Assembly (NCBI RefSeq): GCF_026212465.1
Contig: NC_080062.1
Location: forward strand, 619,501-683,500
Direction of reading: 5' to 3'
DNA: 64,000 nucleotides
DNA from: Amaranthus tricolor
Lineage: Eukaryota; Streptophyta; Magnoliopsida; Caryophyllales; Amaranthaceae
The position numbers were made by a program, and so were the translations under genes. Of the stretch, positions 1 through 11,999 are shown piece after piece. Under the pieces are notes generated by a model, which ran no database searches, was not told the origin of the DNA, and saw only the letters and a program-made list of their open reading frames with translations. Positions within the stretch are counted from its first letter, which is position 1. Each line of letters opens with the position of its first letter.

Positions 1-5
1 CTTAG

Positions 6-640
6 GCATGTGATACAACCTATTCCGATGAAGGAGAGTTTCAAAAGGGTATGATGTTTGATAACAAGGATGCCTTGTTGGACACTGTTAGATTGTATCA
101 TATTCGTAGGAACGTTGAGTACCGAACTGAGACTTCAAATCAAACCGTGCTTATGTTGAAGTGTAAAAGAGGGTGTGCTTGGAGGCTAAGGGCTAGGAAG
201 AGCTCCTATTCATCTACATGGGAAATTGTTACATATAAAGGGAAGCATGGGGGTTGTGTATTAAGTACTGAAAATGTGTCAGCTGAACATATTCATTTGA
301 CATCAGCCGTGATTAACAATGTTATTAGAAATTGTGTTGCTGAAGACCCATCAATTAAGGTCTCTGTGGTACGACAAATGGTGAAAGACTAATTTGGTGT
401 CGAAGTGACCTATAAGCGGGCATGGTGTGCTAAAAAGCAAGCCCTTCTCTCCATCTATGGGACATGGGAAGACTCTTATCCTCTCCTTCCACGCTTCTTG
501 AAAGTAATGCAAGTTTCTAACCCCGAGACTGTAGTTGAGTGGTTCTTTAAGAAAGATAATGATGTTGGTGTGTACGTCCGTCCTAGTATTAGAACTTTCC
601 AGCGTGTATTTAGGTATCCAATACAGAGACCATATGCACC
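6..640 (+). pseudogene. Mutator-like (MuDR/MULE) transposase, N-terminal fragment, broken
   Basis: The frame open from position 6 encodes the N-terminal part of a plant MULE transposase. It has the family signature FQKGM.FDNKDALLDTVR, then a Cys-rich stretch (KCKRGCAWRLRAR) and an HxxC-like element of the MuDR DNA-binding region. A TAA at 390-392 interrupts the frame, and the same frame resumes at once with FGVEVTYKRAW, as expected for the family, so a CAA-to-TAA change is the likely cause. The match stops at TFQRVF near position 610. The catalytic DDE core that should follow is missing, and the sequence passes directly into a PMD gene. The protein would bind element ends and cut DNA if whole; this copy cannot. 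An in-frame TAG at 3-5 may be another lesion. Confidence 0.8.
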
Positions 641-2463
641 AGGCATCCCGACTCTGCTCCGTGGCAGATTGACGCACGGATCATTTCTTTCATTCAGTGA
701 GTGAGGTTATACGACTTCTACCTCATCGCTTATGGGTGAGTGGATCGGGCTTCAGTCACAGCTTTAGTAGAGCGGTGGCGCCAAGAGACACATATCTTTC
801 ATCTACCTCTAGGTGAAGCTACTATCACTTTACTTGACGTAGCTGTGCTTACACGGCTTCCCATCGAGGGACATGCCGTCTGTACCGTTGGACGCCGACT
901 CGATAGTTGGCGAGATATAGTTCATAGGGTCTTAGGAGTCCGACCTCCCCCAGAGGTATCCAAAGGGAGTGGGTTGCGCGTAACATGGCTTGCGCAGAAC
1001 TTCTCGCACCTCCCTGAAGGTGCTGATAAGGCTACCATTGTGAGATACGCCTTACTCTTATATCTAATTGGTGTTGTCTTGTTCTCCGACAAGACTGCCA
1101 ATAGAGTACAGCTTTTGTACTTGACATTGCTTGATACGCCATAGGAGGTCATCTCCGGTTACAGCTGGGCATTCGCAGCCCTAGGTTATTTGTACAGGAG
1201 ACTATGTGACGCTTCACAGAAGAACGTGAAGGAGATCGTTGGGCCCCTAATTATTCTCCAGGTAATACTAACTTTACATGTTATTGATTTGTTTTTTAAT
1301 TTGTTCTTATGTTTCGTTTACTTACTTATATCTGTAATTTATAGCTTTGGGCGTGGGAGCACATTCTCATTGGGCAACAGATGAGGAATGTGGGACGTGG
1401 TGCATTTGCGCCACCAATTCTTCCACCACCAGATGTGCCATATGGATCGCGGTGGTCTTTTGATAGACGTACAAGGACTCACACAAGATCTGGCGTGGGC
1501 TTCTATCGCGATCAATTGGATCTACTTCGAGCTAACCAGGTAAAGGCTTCACTTACTAGTCTTGTAACTATCATATTGCGTAATTTATTAATTACATTTT
1601 CACGTGTAGTTTCGATGGGACCCTTATCCCGCTGGGGCATACGCTGCATTGCCTCAGCACTTAGAGATATTATCAGGGGTGTGGAGAGCATCTATGCCTT
1701 TGATATGCTTTGACATAGTCGAAGTACATCTCCCTGAGCGCGTACTGCACCAATTTGGAATGGTACAGGGCATCCCGCCGCCTTGTGACACTGAGGCGGA
1801 GTTCTATCACAGCTCACGCAAGGGTCGGGAACCCAAGAACTGGTTTGAGATCAATTGGCGCCATATCGCTCGTTGGGATCACAGGCTAGAGCTACTGGCC
1901 CAAGATGCGCCGATCGATGCTATAGCCGCACCTACTTCGGTGGATTACATGCCGTGGTTCCTCTCCATCACTTGTCGATGGATGACACCACGAGGTATCA
2001 TCGTAGCCATCCAGTACGCTCCCGCAGCATCGACGATGACATAGTTTGTAAATATTCTTCCATGTTGATTATTATCCATAGAACTTACATATTATAGATT
2101 TCATTAACTCCAAATTGAATGCAGGCACAGGGCATTACAGCTGTCATCAGCTCCAGCCAGGAGGAGTCTGTACAGGAGATTGCCGAAGTCATACTCTTAG
2201 GGACACAGTTTCAGCTCTTCATTCCAGAAGTCGTTGTGCCTAACACCACTATGGACGCTCAGGGGTCATCTCCTCATCATGCCGACGTTCATCTTGAGGA
2301 GGTAAACTTAACGTGCCCCGACTATGGTGCCGGGTCCTCACAGGGTGCTGGATCATCCCAGTATCAATCACCTCCCCTACCCGAGCGTCATGCGATTGCC
2401 TCTTACTATCGTAGGAGGCGTCATAAACCGTCACAGTTAGAGAGGGTACAGGAGGAGGATTAG
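640..2463 (+). pseudogene. Plant mobile domain (PMD / MAIL1-like) gene carried by the MULE, degraded, 4 exons
   Basis: This is a plant mobile domain protein of the kind often annotated as serine/threonine phosphatase 7 long form homologue. Exon 1 (about 640-1261) carries VTALVERWRQETHIFHLP and later GYSWAFAALGYLYRRLCDAS. Exon 2 (1345-1539) carries LWAWEHILIGQ. Exon 3 (1610-2044) carries RWDPYPAGAYAALP, PLICFDIVEVHLPERVL and QFGM. A last exon (about 2125-2463) is Ser/Gln/Arg-rich and ends in QEED. Both inner introns are GT-AG (1262-1344 and 1540-1609) and keep the frame. In-frame stops at 698-700 (TGA), 737-739 (TGA) and 1142-1144 (TAG) break it, and exon 3 ends in TAG at 2042-2044. PMD domains are common passengers of MULEs and Ty3 elements; family members act in silencing and genome stability. 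This copy looks dead. Confidence 0.75.
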
Positions 2464-3070
2464 CATTAGTATTGTTTTTACATATTAAACATTAGTAACG
2501 TTTTGTATATATTAAATATTTGTAACATGTGGACTGTTGTGTATATTTTGTGATATATATGTAGATGTGTATATGTTTATCGTATTATCATATGTTTATT
2601 ATGCTACCTTCAAAATCGATTAACTAAAACAAGAATGATGGAGTTTGGATACAATGAAGTAGGGAAATGATGGAGTTATTTATAGAACATAATAACAATG
2701 GCTATTTTCAACTTCATAACGGCTATTTTTCAATTTTACAATGGCTAGTTTAAATCATACCTTAAAAAGTCAATAAAAGTCAAACATTTGTTCAATGTTA
2801 GTAATAGCGAACAGAAGCAAACCTAGTCAAACTAGGTCAAGCCTTTGTTCAATGTTACTAACAGAGAACAAATGTTTGACCAGGTTTGCTGTTGTTCGCT
2901 GTCAGTAACTTGACTAAATTTTTGACCATTTCCTTTAATTCGCTGTTAGTAACAGCGAGTATACACCAAGCCTAGTTTTGGAGCCAAGGACACTTATTTT
3001 GAGAAATAATTTTGAACGAAACTTATTTTTTGACTAAAGTTATTAAAAAGACTTATTTTTTTCAAATTTT
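2464..3070. repeat. Probable 3' tail of the MULE/PMD element with inverted repeats
   Basis: This A+T-rich stretch follows the PMD stop. It contains a 26-bp near-perfect inverted repeat, 2779-2804 against 2855-2880 (two mismatches), and direct repeats of TTGTTCAATGTTA-type words at about 2789 and 2844. Further palindromic words of the form GCTGTTAGTAACAGCGA occur at 2942-2958. They resemble the palindromic core of the foldback element at 61762-62180. I could not fix the element terminus or a target duplication, because the left end lies outside the window. Confidence 0.45.
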
Positions 3071-5858
3071 GAATTTTATATAAGATTGTCTTATTATAAG
3101 GCTTACTCATATAAAAGAGTCAAATTAAAAATAAAGAGTATTTTTATATTTAATGTGAATGTTATAATTAATTTACTTGGAGTCTTGGACTATTTAGTGC
3201 AATTAAAATTATTTTACGTGAGACCGTCTTTGATAAGTGTGAATTAATAACCCATTGATTAAATCAAAACCAAAAAGTAAATATAAGCCCCTTTGCATTT
3301 TTTGCACCGAGATAAGGGTAAAGAATTTCCTAAAGACAAAGGTTGGTGAAATCTAATCCTCCTATATATGGTTAGAATCAAATTCTTATAAACTGAGTCT
3401 GTATAATTGGGCATTTCAAAAAAAAAAATAGTTTGTATAATTGGGCCATATACTATAATAACTTAATTTACTATTTTGAGAAAAAACAAAACTTAAGCGG
3501 CTAGCCAAACCCGTAATTGGGCCTACCACGAAGGTTCGGGCCAAAATCTTGAAAATCATGTAACCTTTTTATTGTTATAGGTAACTATAATGTCCCAACT
3601 TGTACTACTATCAATCTTCTCTCATTTTGGCACATTATATTGTCAATTTGTTATAATTGGTCCAATAATTGGAAAATATAAATTATGTCATTATAAGTTC
3701 ATCCAATTTAATCCATGATAGACTATACATATATTGGACTTAATCATAATTACTAGTTTATTGTTGAGTTGGTTTAGCTTTCATCCAATTTGTGATGGAA
3801 GGTCACGGGATAAAATCTCACCCTCTTCTCATTGAAGTGGAATATATTTGCATCAGGTATAAGAAGAGTTTATATTGCATCTACATTTTTAATTTAAAGG
3901 ACTCTCGTGTGAGGAATCATCATAAAATATAACATATTCCAGAATCTTTTAATTGAATTAGTTTCTTGACCCACTATAAAATAAAAAGAAAAAATTAGGG
4001 ATACATGAAAATAGAGATACATATTTCACATAAATGTGAAATATTTTAGCCTACCAAATCTCACCTTATTTTTGTATGTTGAAGCGCTTTAATTTTTCTT
4101 CATAAAAGTTCATTCTCACCCGTTAATATTTGAAAGGGTGATATTAAGTGATCATCGAAAATTATGAATAAAAGCCATGTTTATGGAGGAGAGTTTCATT
4201 TCTATAACAATTACATCAAATATTTTATAAAATTTCAAATTAAAATATATTTTTACAAATATTTAATATGTATTATCAAACACTGTTAATTATAAAAGGT
4301 TGATACTCTGAAACACGAGTACACAAGTTAAAATGGTAGGGCATCACAAGTATTCCCCCAAGCTTCTTATCATAGGAAGAAAATTGTCCACAGTAACAAC
4401 TTATGTTTCATATTCCTTCAACACTACATTGATTGTCATGAACCACTAACACAACAAACTTTCATAAATCAAGGGACTCAAAAATAATAAAACAACTTGC
4501 TACATTATCTTAATGGTGAAATTAAAGTACCTTCAACCATTTCTACATTTCACTAAGTGGTTCCCCTTAAATAAAATTCAATAAAAAATTTATTTTTTAT
4601 TATTTTTGGTAGCAAACATCATCAAAACAAGGGTATCAAACATCATAAAAACATTTATTCATGGGAAAATACCCTTTAAATACAAAAAACACTTTTATTA
4701 ATCTTAAATAAACCTCAAGTTTGTAAACGCCTTGACTAGAGGTCAATTTCGAGTTAGATTTTTCGGATCAGTTCAAAATCGAATCTTAAGTCCACATTGG
4801 TTTTTTCATCATTATAAACCATTTTGATCACATCTAGCCTTAACATTGTTTACGATCGAAACAGCATGCATGTTTTTTGAATTTGTATACGAGCAACTAT
4901 TTATCTGTTATTTAACCTAGAACCTCTAAAAAGTCAAAAACAATCCTATTTTTAATTTATTTTTTTTAGAGAAGATATAGAAACAATACTTGTGATGTTG
5001 CACTTTCTTGTAACAAGATGGGCTTATTATGCTTCACCAATCAATACTAGCTTCTTACAACTTATCACTACTTTGATTAAGCTAATGTTTTATAATACTA
5101 AATCTCTTTTACGGGCTTAACTTTCCAGCCTACAAAATATGTTTATATAATAACTTAAGTTTAGTGCATTGATGATTATCAATTTGGTCTACTACTTATT
5201 GCCAAAGGATCAGATTCACTTTGGGAAGCACACTTAGAGAATATGGACAATTCTCTTTAAGCTAAGACCAGACTGTAAGGTTGCATTTGCTTCTGGGTCC
5301 TATATCCAGACTGTACTTAGGTCCCCATTAGATTTATACACCCAATCATGTATACTCTACATGATTAACATGAAGAAACTTTTTTTTTAAAAAAAAAAAA
5401 AAAAGAAAATTTTTAAATGATTATTTTTTGACTCCTAAATTAAAAATATGTACTTCCATTAACTTAAAAATGATTTGTAATGGGAAGTTAGTGTTGTATG
5501 GAATCATAGCATATATAAAGCATGCTCATGCCAATATATTCATTGATTGACATTGTAATGAATAGAATAGACGGCATTCAGCCAATGGCAAATTCAAAAT
5601 ACTAATTTAGCATTAGTGAATATGTTGAATTAAATAAATTATTATTTTCTGCGTTATATATTATATAATTTAATATTTTTAGTATTTTTATCAATTGACT
5701 AGGATGATGGCCCTAACTTCCGTGCAACAAATAGGACGAATAATTATCGTTCATCTTGTTGCAAAATGAGATACTAAGAAATATAGTGTATTTGTATAGA
5801 ACCAATTCCTCAAAAGATTGGCTTTGATGAACGTTATAAATAATTTAATACTCGTTGG

Positions 5859-5860
<2 letters not shown>
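3071..5860. other. Intergenic, no gene seen
   Basis: A+T-rich DNA without an exon I can support. It holds a degraded SINE-like repeat (about 3755-3985), a T/A homopolymer palindrome at 5382-5404, and a fragment resembling the GAGACGGTCT-type MITE near 3200-3235. Confidence 0.6.
3755..3985 (+). repeat. SINE-like tRNA-derived repeat, degraded copy
   Basis: This copy shares the consensus order seen in other copies in the window: a GTTGAGTTGGTTT box-A-like start, a GGTCACGGGATAAAATCTCA box-B-like block, then GAAGTGGAATAT, a GCATCTACATTTTTAAT block and GACTCTCGTGTGAGG. The tRNA-like TGGTATCAGAGC core is lost. Confidence 0.45.

Positions 5861-5924
<64 letters not shown>
5861..5924. repeat. (TA)n microsatellite
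   Basis: About 64 bp of uninterrupted TA dinucleotides. The open frame through it (poly-Ile-Tyr) is an artefact of the repeat. Confidence 0.95.
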
Positions 5925-5928
<4 letters not shown>

Positions 5929-6331
5929 GAAATGATTGTAACCCCAACATATATATTACATACTTTATCAGTGCTAATACTCGCTCTTTTTGTGTCGTAT
6001 ATTGATGAACATCAGTGAGATAGGAGCATGTTTTTTCTTAAAATCGAAAAATAAATTGAAGAAAATAGAATAGACGTAGATAAAAAAAATTTAAATCGAG
6101 TCATACAATTGAATTGGTGTACAATACCAAGATAAATATGAATACAATAGGAGTTCAGAGTATGAGAAAAATCACTCAAGAGAAAATAAATGTTATATTT
6201 CAATAATTATAATTATAATATTCTACAAGTGTGTTAGATGTTAGGGAATATTATTATACAAAAAATCCCTAATTTCATCCTCCTCCTAAGCTACTTCTGT
6301 ACACTACAATGAATTCCTCAAAGAAAAATTC

Positions 6332-8403
6332 TTAGTAATTTGAAACTTTAACTTTTAATCCATTTGGTGCCTCCACTCTAGGGAACTTTACCAATTTATT
6401 ACCCTCAATTTCTTCCCATCTGCAAAATTATGAAAAAAATTAAAATAATTAGTGTTTGTTATTTAGTATATTTTATTAATTAATTTTAATATGTTACTCG
6501 AATTTGAATACTCTCGTGTCAAATGCAAATGTATGTCCTAATATCCAAATACGTCCGTATCTTTTGAAAAGAAGTCTGATTGTCCATCAATTAGTCCCAA
6601 AATATGTATCAAGGTGTAATTCTGACACGAGTCCGAGTAACATAGTTGATCATGTGATTAAAATGTTAATTATGATTTGGTCCGATTTTATTATTATTAA
6701 TTACCTGTATCTAGTTACAAAATAATGAAGGAATGTAGAAATTTCAGCAATTCCTAATTCCTTTCCAGGGCATTGCCTTGTTCCACCTCCAAATACTAAA
6801 AAGTAATTTTGAGATTCAACACCTCTATCCTGAAATTTACACATACATAAACATTTTAAGTTAATTTAAGAAAAATTCATCATTAGAATAATTAATAGAC
6901 CAAATTAATTAATTGATCAATTTACTTACCAGCCACCTCCATGGGTTAAAGGAGAGTGGATCTGGGTACAAATATGGATCATAATTTACTTCTCTTGTAT
7001 AAACATATATTCTCCACCCTTCCGGGATCACAAAACCTGAAAATGCAACGAAATCTCGGTTAATATTCATGTTGGTTGCGGAAAAAAAAGATTCAATTGT
7101 AAAAATCTCGATATTATTATGACACCTGATATAGAAAGAAATGCTCTAACGAATTGAGCAACAGAAAAAGTTTGTTTAACAAATGATTGTTAGTTAACGT
7201 TGTTGGCTGATTTAACTTATATAAGCGAGTTGATATTACAACTTTAAAATCAAATGAAAAATCTACTTACAAGTTCAAAAACTTAATTTTTCAGCAAACT
7301 TAAAATTTATTTATAAATATTTTTTTATTATTCGACCAACTAAGTAAGTTAAAAGCCATTTTCAAAACACACTCAAATGTTAAATGCATGTAACACATCA
7401 TGTTGACTTTATAGCAATAGGAGAAAATTAAAATAAAAGTCTACTCCATCCTATAAGAAGATCTCCTTAGTAGTATTGTGCAATGTGCACCAAAAGCTAT
7501 GGGCCTAAAGGATGAAACATAATGGGTCAGAATTATAGGCAGACCATGTGGATCAAAATGTAGGAGGGCCCACTATAAAAGAGAATTAGAGATTAACCCA
7601 TAAAAGTTCACAATAAGTATGGTCTTTTGCATTTTATATTTTCCAAAGGTGTAATAAAGTGTTTATTATTAATAGTAAAGTTATTTATATTTTTAACTGG
7701 CTTCATAGCATCTGCAGCAGCTAGCCACCTTGAGCAGATCACCTCACCAAAAAGGCAGACCATACAATCAATACAAAAGAATTGACAAGTAACATGTCAT
7801 AATAACATTTTTTTTTTCTATTTTGATTATAATTGTAACTCATACATAATAGTGAAATATTTCTATAATATATCACAACTAATTATAAGTATTTTCGAAC
7901 AGAGATATTAGTATATATATTGAAAATTCTGGGAAATTTAGAATATATAGATAGAGTGAGTATTTTCAAACAGAGATATTAGTATATATATTGAAAATTC
8001 TGGGAAATTTAGAATATATAGATAGAGTGAGCCGAATATTTATTTTATATGTGTGGTCAACTAACTCGGTTTATTAGTTTTTTGTCTTATTTATAATACA
8101 ATTTTAATAAGACTTTTAATTAAACAATCTAAACATGACTTAGTTAGACTCAATTCTCTGTTCTTTTGATTAGTTTTTTTTTTTTTGGTAAGTGATTATT
8201 GGATGGGTGACTTTGCAATAAAAGTTTTGACTTTCAAATAATCAAAAAATACATTTAGTTTTTTAATTTTTACGTTAGTTGTCTAATTGATTATTATATT
8301 TAAATAGAAAAATCTATTTTTCTTTTTTAATGATAGAGTATTTTAAGTGTCCATTAATAGCTTAAACTTTCACTCAAAGAATTACATGATGTAAGTTTTA
8401 TTA

Positions 8404-8460
<57 letters not shown>

Positions 8461-11400
8461 TTATGTGAAACCCACCATTAATTTCCATCTCTTTAGTAGT
8501 TTTCCTCAAAACCCCATTAACAATAGTGGCCAATCTGGAAGTCTCATAGATTACCTGTTATAAGTAACAAAAAACATCAGATTATGAGTATATTATACTA
8601 TATTAGATAATTAATATTATAATTAATAAGAAAAAAAAAATCTGATTTGATATTCTTACAGCTCTAGTGAATTTCATTTCCTTGTAATCTTCCCAGTTAA
8701 TTGGATCTTCTGGCTTCTTTTTAGCTCTAATTGCCAAGTGCTCTTTCTACAAAATCACATCAAAAATCAGAATTTTAATAACAAAATAAAAAAGTACTAA
8801 TTTAAAATTAAATATTTTTATCAAAATTTTATATCATTCTAACAATAATGCGTTTTTCTGAAATCACAGGCATATTTACAATAATAAGGTTACATATATC
8901 TAATCTTAAACTTCATTTACGTGACTTTCACTTGTTGACATTCCTTCTTATAAAATTTTTTTTATTCATGTGAAATTGCAGTTATTCTTTCCGTTAAAAA
9001 TGAACCAAAAATTTGTATAGTTACAATAATAAAGTTAGATATATATGATTTCGAACTTTAACTAGGAGTGACATTAAAAATAACAAATAGTTTCCTCCAC
9101 TCCATTATACTTGTTACTAATAGCAATATTATTCCACACATATCACAATCAGGTACAAGTATGTCAAAATGCAGAAAATATATGTTGACTAAATAGTACA
9201 TAATTTTATCCAAAAAATTAAGAAAAAAAAAACTAGGGTACTTTAAAAAGTAAGAACTCACTCTAAGTTCGTCAAGAACATGGGGATGATCATGGAGGTA
9301 CTTGATAGCCATCATTGAAGTAGTAGAAACAGTTTCATAACCAGAATAAACAAGGGTAATTATGAGATCAATAATCTCTTCATCACTTAATTTATATTTA
9401 TTCTCTTCTTCTTTTAGAAGGCAATTAAGCATATCTACTTCTTTTCCTTTTGATGCTCTTCTCTCTTCTATTAGTTTTGCTAAAATATTCAATATGGCCT
9501 TCCTTGCCTATAATAACAAAAAAAACAAAATAATTAATCATTATGTTTTCATTTATCAAAATTTTAGATAATATTTTATTTTAAATGAACTTGAAACAAC
9601 ATTTTATCATTATAAAGACATAAAGATCAAGGATAAAAAATCGGAATAAACATTTTATCATTATAAAGAGTTAAAGATCGAGGATAGAAAATCGGAATAA
9701 ATAGAGAAAAACTTGATGTGGATGATTATTAAAACTCATGTATCGTCTCATGCAGAATATTTGACATTATTGTTGTTGTATAATGACATAAAGAATAATA
9801 ACACCATTATAAATTTTTACAAGAGACGATCTCATTGAGAGATCATATCTGGTTGAGTCAGCCCATTAGAAAAAATCAAAATAAAAACAGGCATTAAACT
9901 TTAATGAATTGTGCATGAAACTGATTGTAAGACTAATAAGCTGATGGAAGGAAAGGACTGAAAGAGAGAACAAAAATCGAACTAATGTCAAACTCTATGC
10001 TGATTATGACAAAACCGATTCTGCTTAAGTTATGTTTAAAATAGAGAGACTTTTGTATAAAGTTGATATATATTAATAAATAAATAAATATTTTGGAAAG
10101 AATCTTTTGAAAGATGTGAAATTACCTGAAAGCCCCTATTGTAATTAGTGCCAGGGAGGTCAATAGGGAGAGAAAGAGTCCCAACAACAAGCTTGAAGAA
10201 CTCAGACATAAATTCTTGAGCAATTGAAGTTGATTCAATCCCAGCAATTTGCTTAAGGGAAGACAAGAAAGCCATCTAAACATTAACATTAACAAAAACA
10301 ATCATTAAATTAATTAACACTCACAATTAAACTTTATTAAACTTTATGTTAAATAAAATTTCTAACTATTTAAGTCAAAAAGATAGAATTTTTCAAGACA
10401 ATTAATTATCTACTCAACGTACTACTATGTCACTCCAACTCTTAAATTTTATTTATCTTTTTTAAATCTAGATAAGACCATAAAATTTTCAAGCACTAAA
10501 TCAATTTCATTTTATATGTTTTGAGTCATCCTACTAATATTCAGAATTGGACATCAGTTGATAGTGATTTTAATAAAAGATTTTGCAGTCAACATGGCTA
10601 ATATTTGATGGCAGTAACTCAAAAATCTATACAACACGGTGATAGAGCCTCACCTACTATACTATAGGTGTAAACTAGCCTTGCCTAGAGTACAAGAAAC
10701 ATAATGAGTGGCAAAAAAAAAAAAAGGGAAAAGAAAACTAAAAAACATACCTCCTTAGTCTTATCTTGGATGTCAATGACATGATTTTGCCAGTTGCTGA
10801 GATGGGATCTCATGAAATCATCAATTTTAGGGAGAATATGGTCTCTGATCTTGGTGGGGTTTATAAGGGAAAGAAGAGCACCTCTCATGTACTTATGAGT
10901 GGAGCCATGAACAGCAGCAATATTACATTTTCCAAGAATGTCTAGCATAGATTGTGGGTATCCGGGTACTAATCCTTTTGATTCATTCATTAGTATGTAT
11001 CTGTTTACTTCTGGATCCATTGATACTATTGTTGGACACCCCAATATGTGTGATTTGAAAAAATTCCCATATCTGAAAAATACACATTTTTTCTCATTTT
11101 AGTCATATATACTCATATACTCTACTTTATTCATCCAGATAATGTATTAAACATGTTCAACATTGTTCGATTGTAAACAAAAAAATTAAAAATGTTTAGA
11201 GATAAAGTAATTAGAAAACTATTATAATTTTTGAAATTATATAATGTCTTTAAAAAAATTATCAATTTTTGCTCTGATGCCAATGAAATTTAGGCTTTAC
11301 ATTATACAATTTGGGTATTTTAAATTTTACATAATACAATTTGGGTATTTTAAATTTTATTATGAGACAATCCTAGGCATGAACCTCTTTAGGTTATGAC

Positions 11401-11811
11401 CTGATCATTTTATTAAGAAAAAACCGTTAACCACTAGGTCCATTTTAGAACTTGAGTTTTTTGAATTGGGTTTTTTTATATAAAAATGTGTTTTTATATT
11501 AGAACAATGGGTATTTTTGAAAAATAAAAAATGGGTTTTGGGTTATGATTTATGAATAAAAGGAGGCAACTTTATAACAGAGGAGAAAACAGGGGAGTTT
11601 ATTTATAGTAAGTAGCTAACCTTGATCTTTGATTTTTCATAAAATTAGGGCCTTGTTTAAGAAACTCAGTAGTTTCACCAAAAATAGGCCAACCCATGGT
11701 ACCTGGGGGCAAACCTTTCTTCTTATATCTAAGCTCATTCCATCTCAATAAACCAGTTGATAAGCAAAAAAGACTGAAAATTATAGCAAAAACTACAATA
11801 AAAACAGCCAT
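6332..11811 (-). CDS. CYP85A1: CYP85A brassinosteroid C-6 oxidase, cytochrome P450, 9 exons
   Basis: Exons on the minus strand are 11811-11621, 11072-10751, 10275-10126, 9507-9262, 8746-8660, 8554-8476, 7036-6930, 6829-6705 and 6419-6332. All introns are GT-AG, and the joined frame gives 464 residues with no break, the usual CYP85A length. A hydrophobic ER anchor (about 1-22) is followed by the hinge LPPGTMGWP (34-42), the I-helix motif SGYETVS (276-282), ExxR as ETSR (336-339), FNPWRW (388-393) and the haem loop FGGGTRQCPG with Cys414. Phrases such as GETTEFLKQGPNF, NESKGLVPGYPQSMLDILG and PIDLPGTNY are typical of CYP85A. The enzyme oxidises C-6 of 6-deoxo-brassinosteroids (6-deoxocastasterone to castasterone); some members also make brassinolide, which sequence alone cannot decide. 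The start is the first ATG, directly before the anchor. The family is firm; the A1/A2 label is nominal. Confidence 0.95.
7890..8031. repeat. 71-bp tandem duplication in CYP85A intron 6
   Basis: Two head-to-tail copies, 7890-7960 and 7961-8031, identical except for one G/A difference. The near identity implies a recent duplication. It lies in the longest intron (7037-8475). Confidence 0.92.
8406..8463. repeat. (AAT)n microsatellite in CYP85A intron 6
   Basis: About 58 bp of uninterrupted AAT/TAA repeats, ending about 12 bp from the donor site of exon 6 (8475-8474). It is long enough to be length-variable. Confidence 0.93.
9600..9701. repeat. 51-bp tandem duplication in CYP85A intron 3
   Basis: Two adjacent copies (9600-9650 and 9651-about 9701) beginning CATTTTATCATTATAAAGA and ending in ATCGGAATAAA, with a few substitutions between them. 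Confidence 0.85.
11296..11355. repeat. 30-bp tandem duplication in CYP85A intron 1
   Basis: Two adjacent 30-bp copies, 11296-11325 and 11326-11355, differing at one base. Each contains ACAATTTGGGTATTTTAAAT. Confidence 0.85.
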
Positions 11812-11966
11812 TTATGATTTTTTAAAAGCTTATTTTCTTCTCCTTATAAGAAACTCCTCTATTTTTTTATTATTTTAATAATGGCTAAGAGGAGTGAAAA
11901 AAAAAAGAGAGAATGATTTGAAGAAACAATTGATAGAACTAAGGAAGGTGAAGTGAATGAAGGGTG

Positions 11967-11974
11967 TATTTATA
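11967..11974 (-). promoter_or_regulatory. Likely TATA box of the CYP85A gene
   Basis: TATAAATA on the minus strand, about 156 bp upstream of the start codon in a context (CCTATAAATAC) typical of plant core promoters. This leaves a leader of roughly 120-130 nt. No mapped transcription start is available. Confidence 0.6.
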
Positions 11975-11999
11975 GGCCTTTTTGAATTATAAATGTGTT

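Noticed and set aside
6504..6725. Plus-strand open frame over the CYP85A 3' region
   Set aside because: It covers an intron and the end of exon 8 on the other strand and has no protein features.
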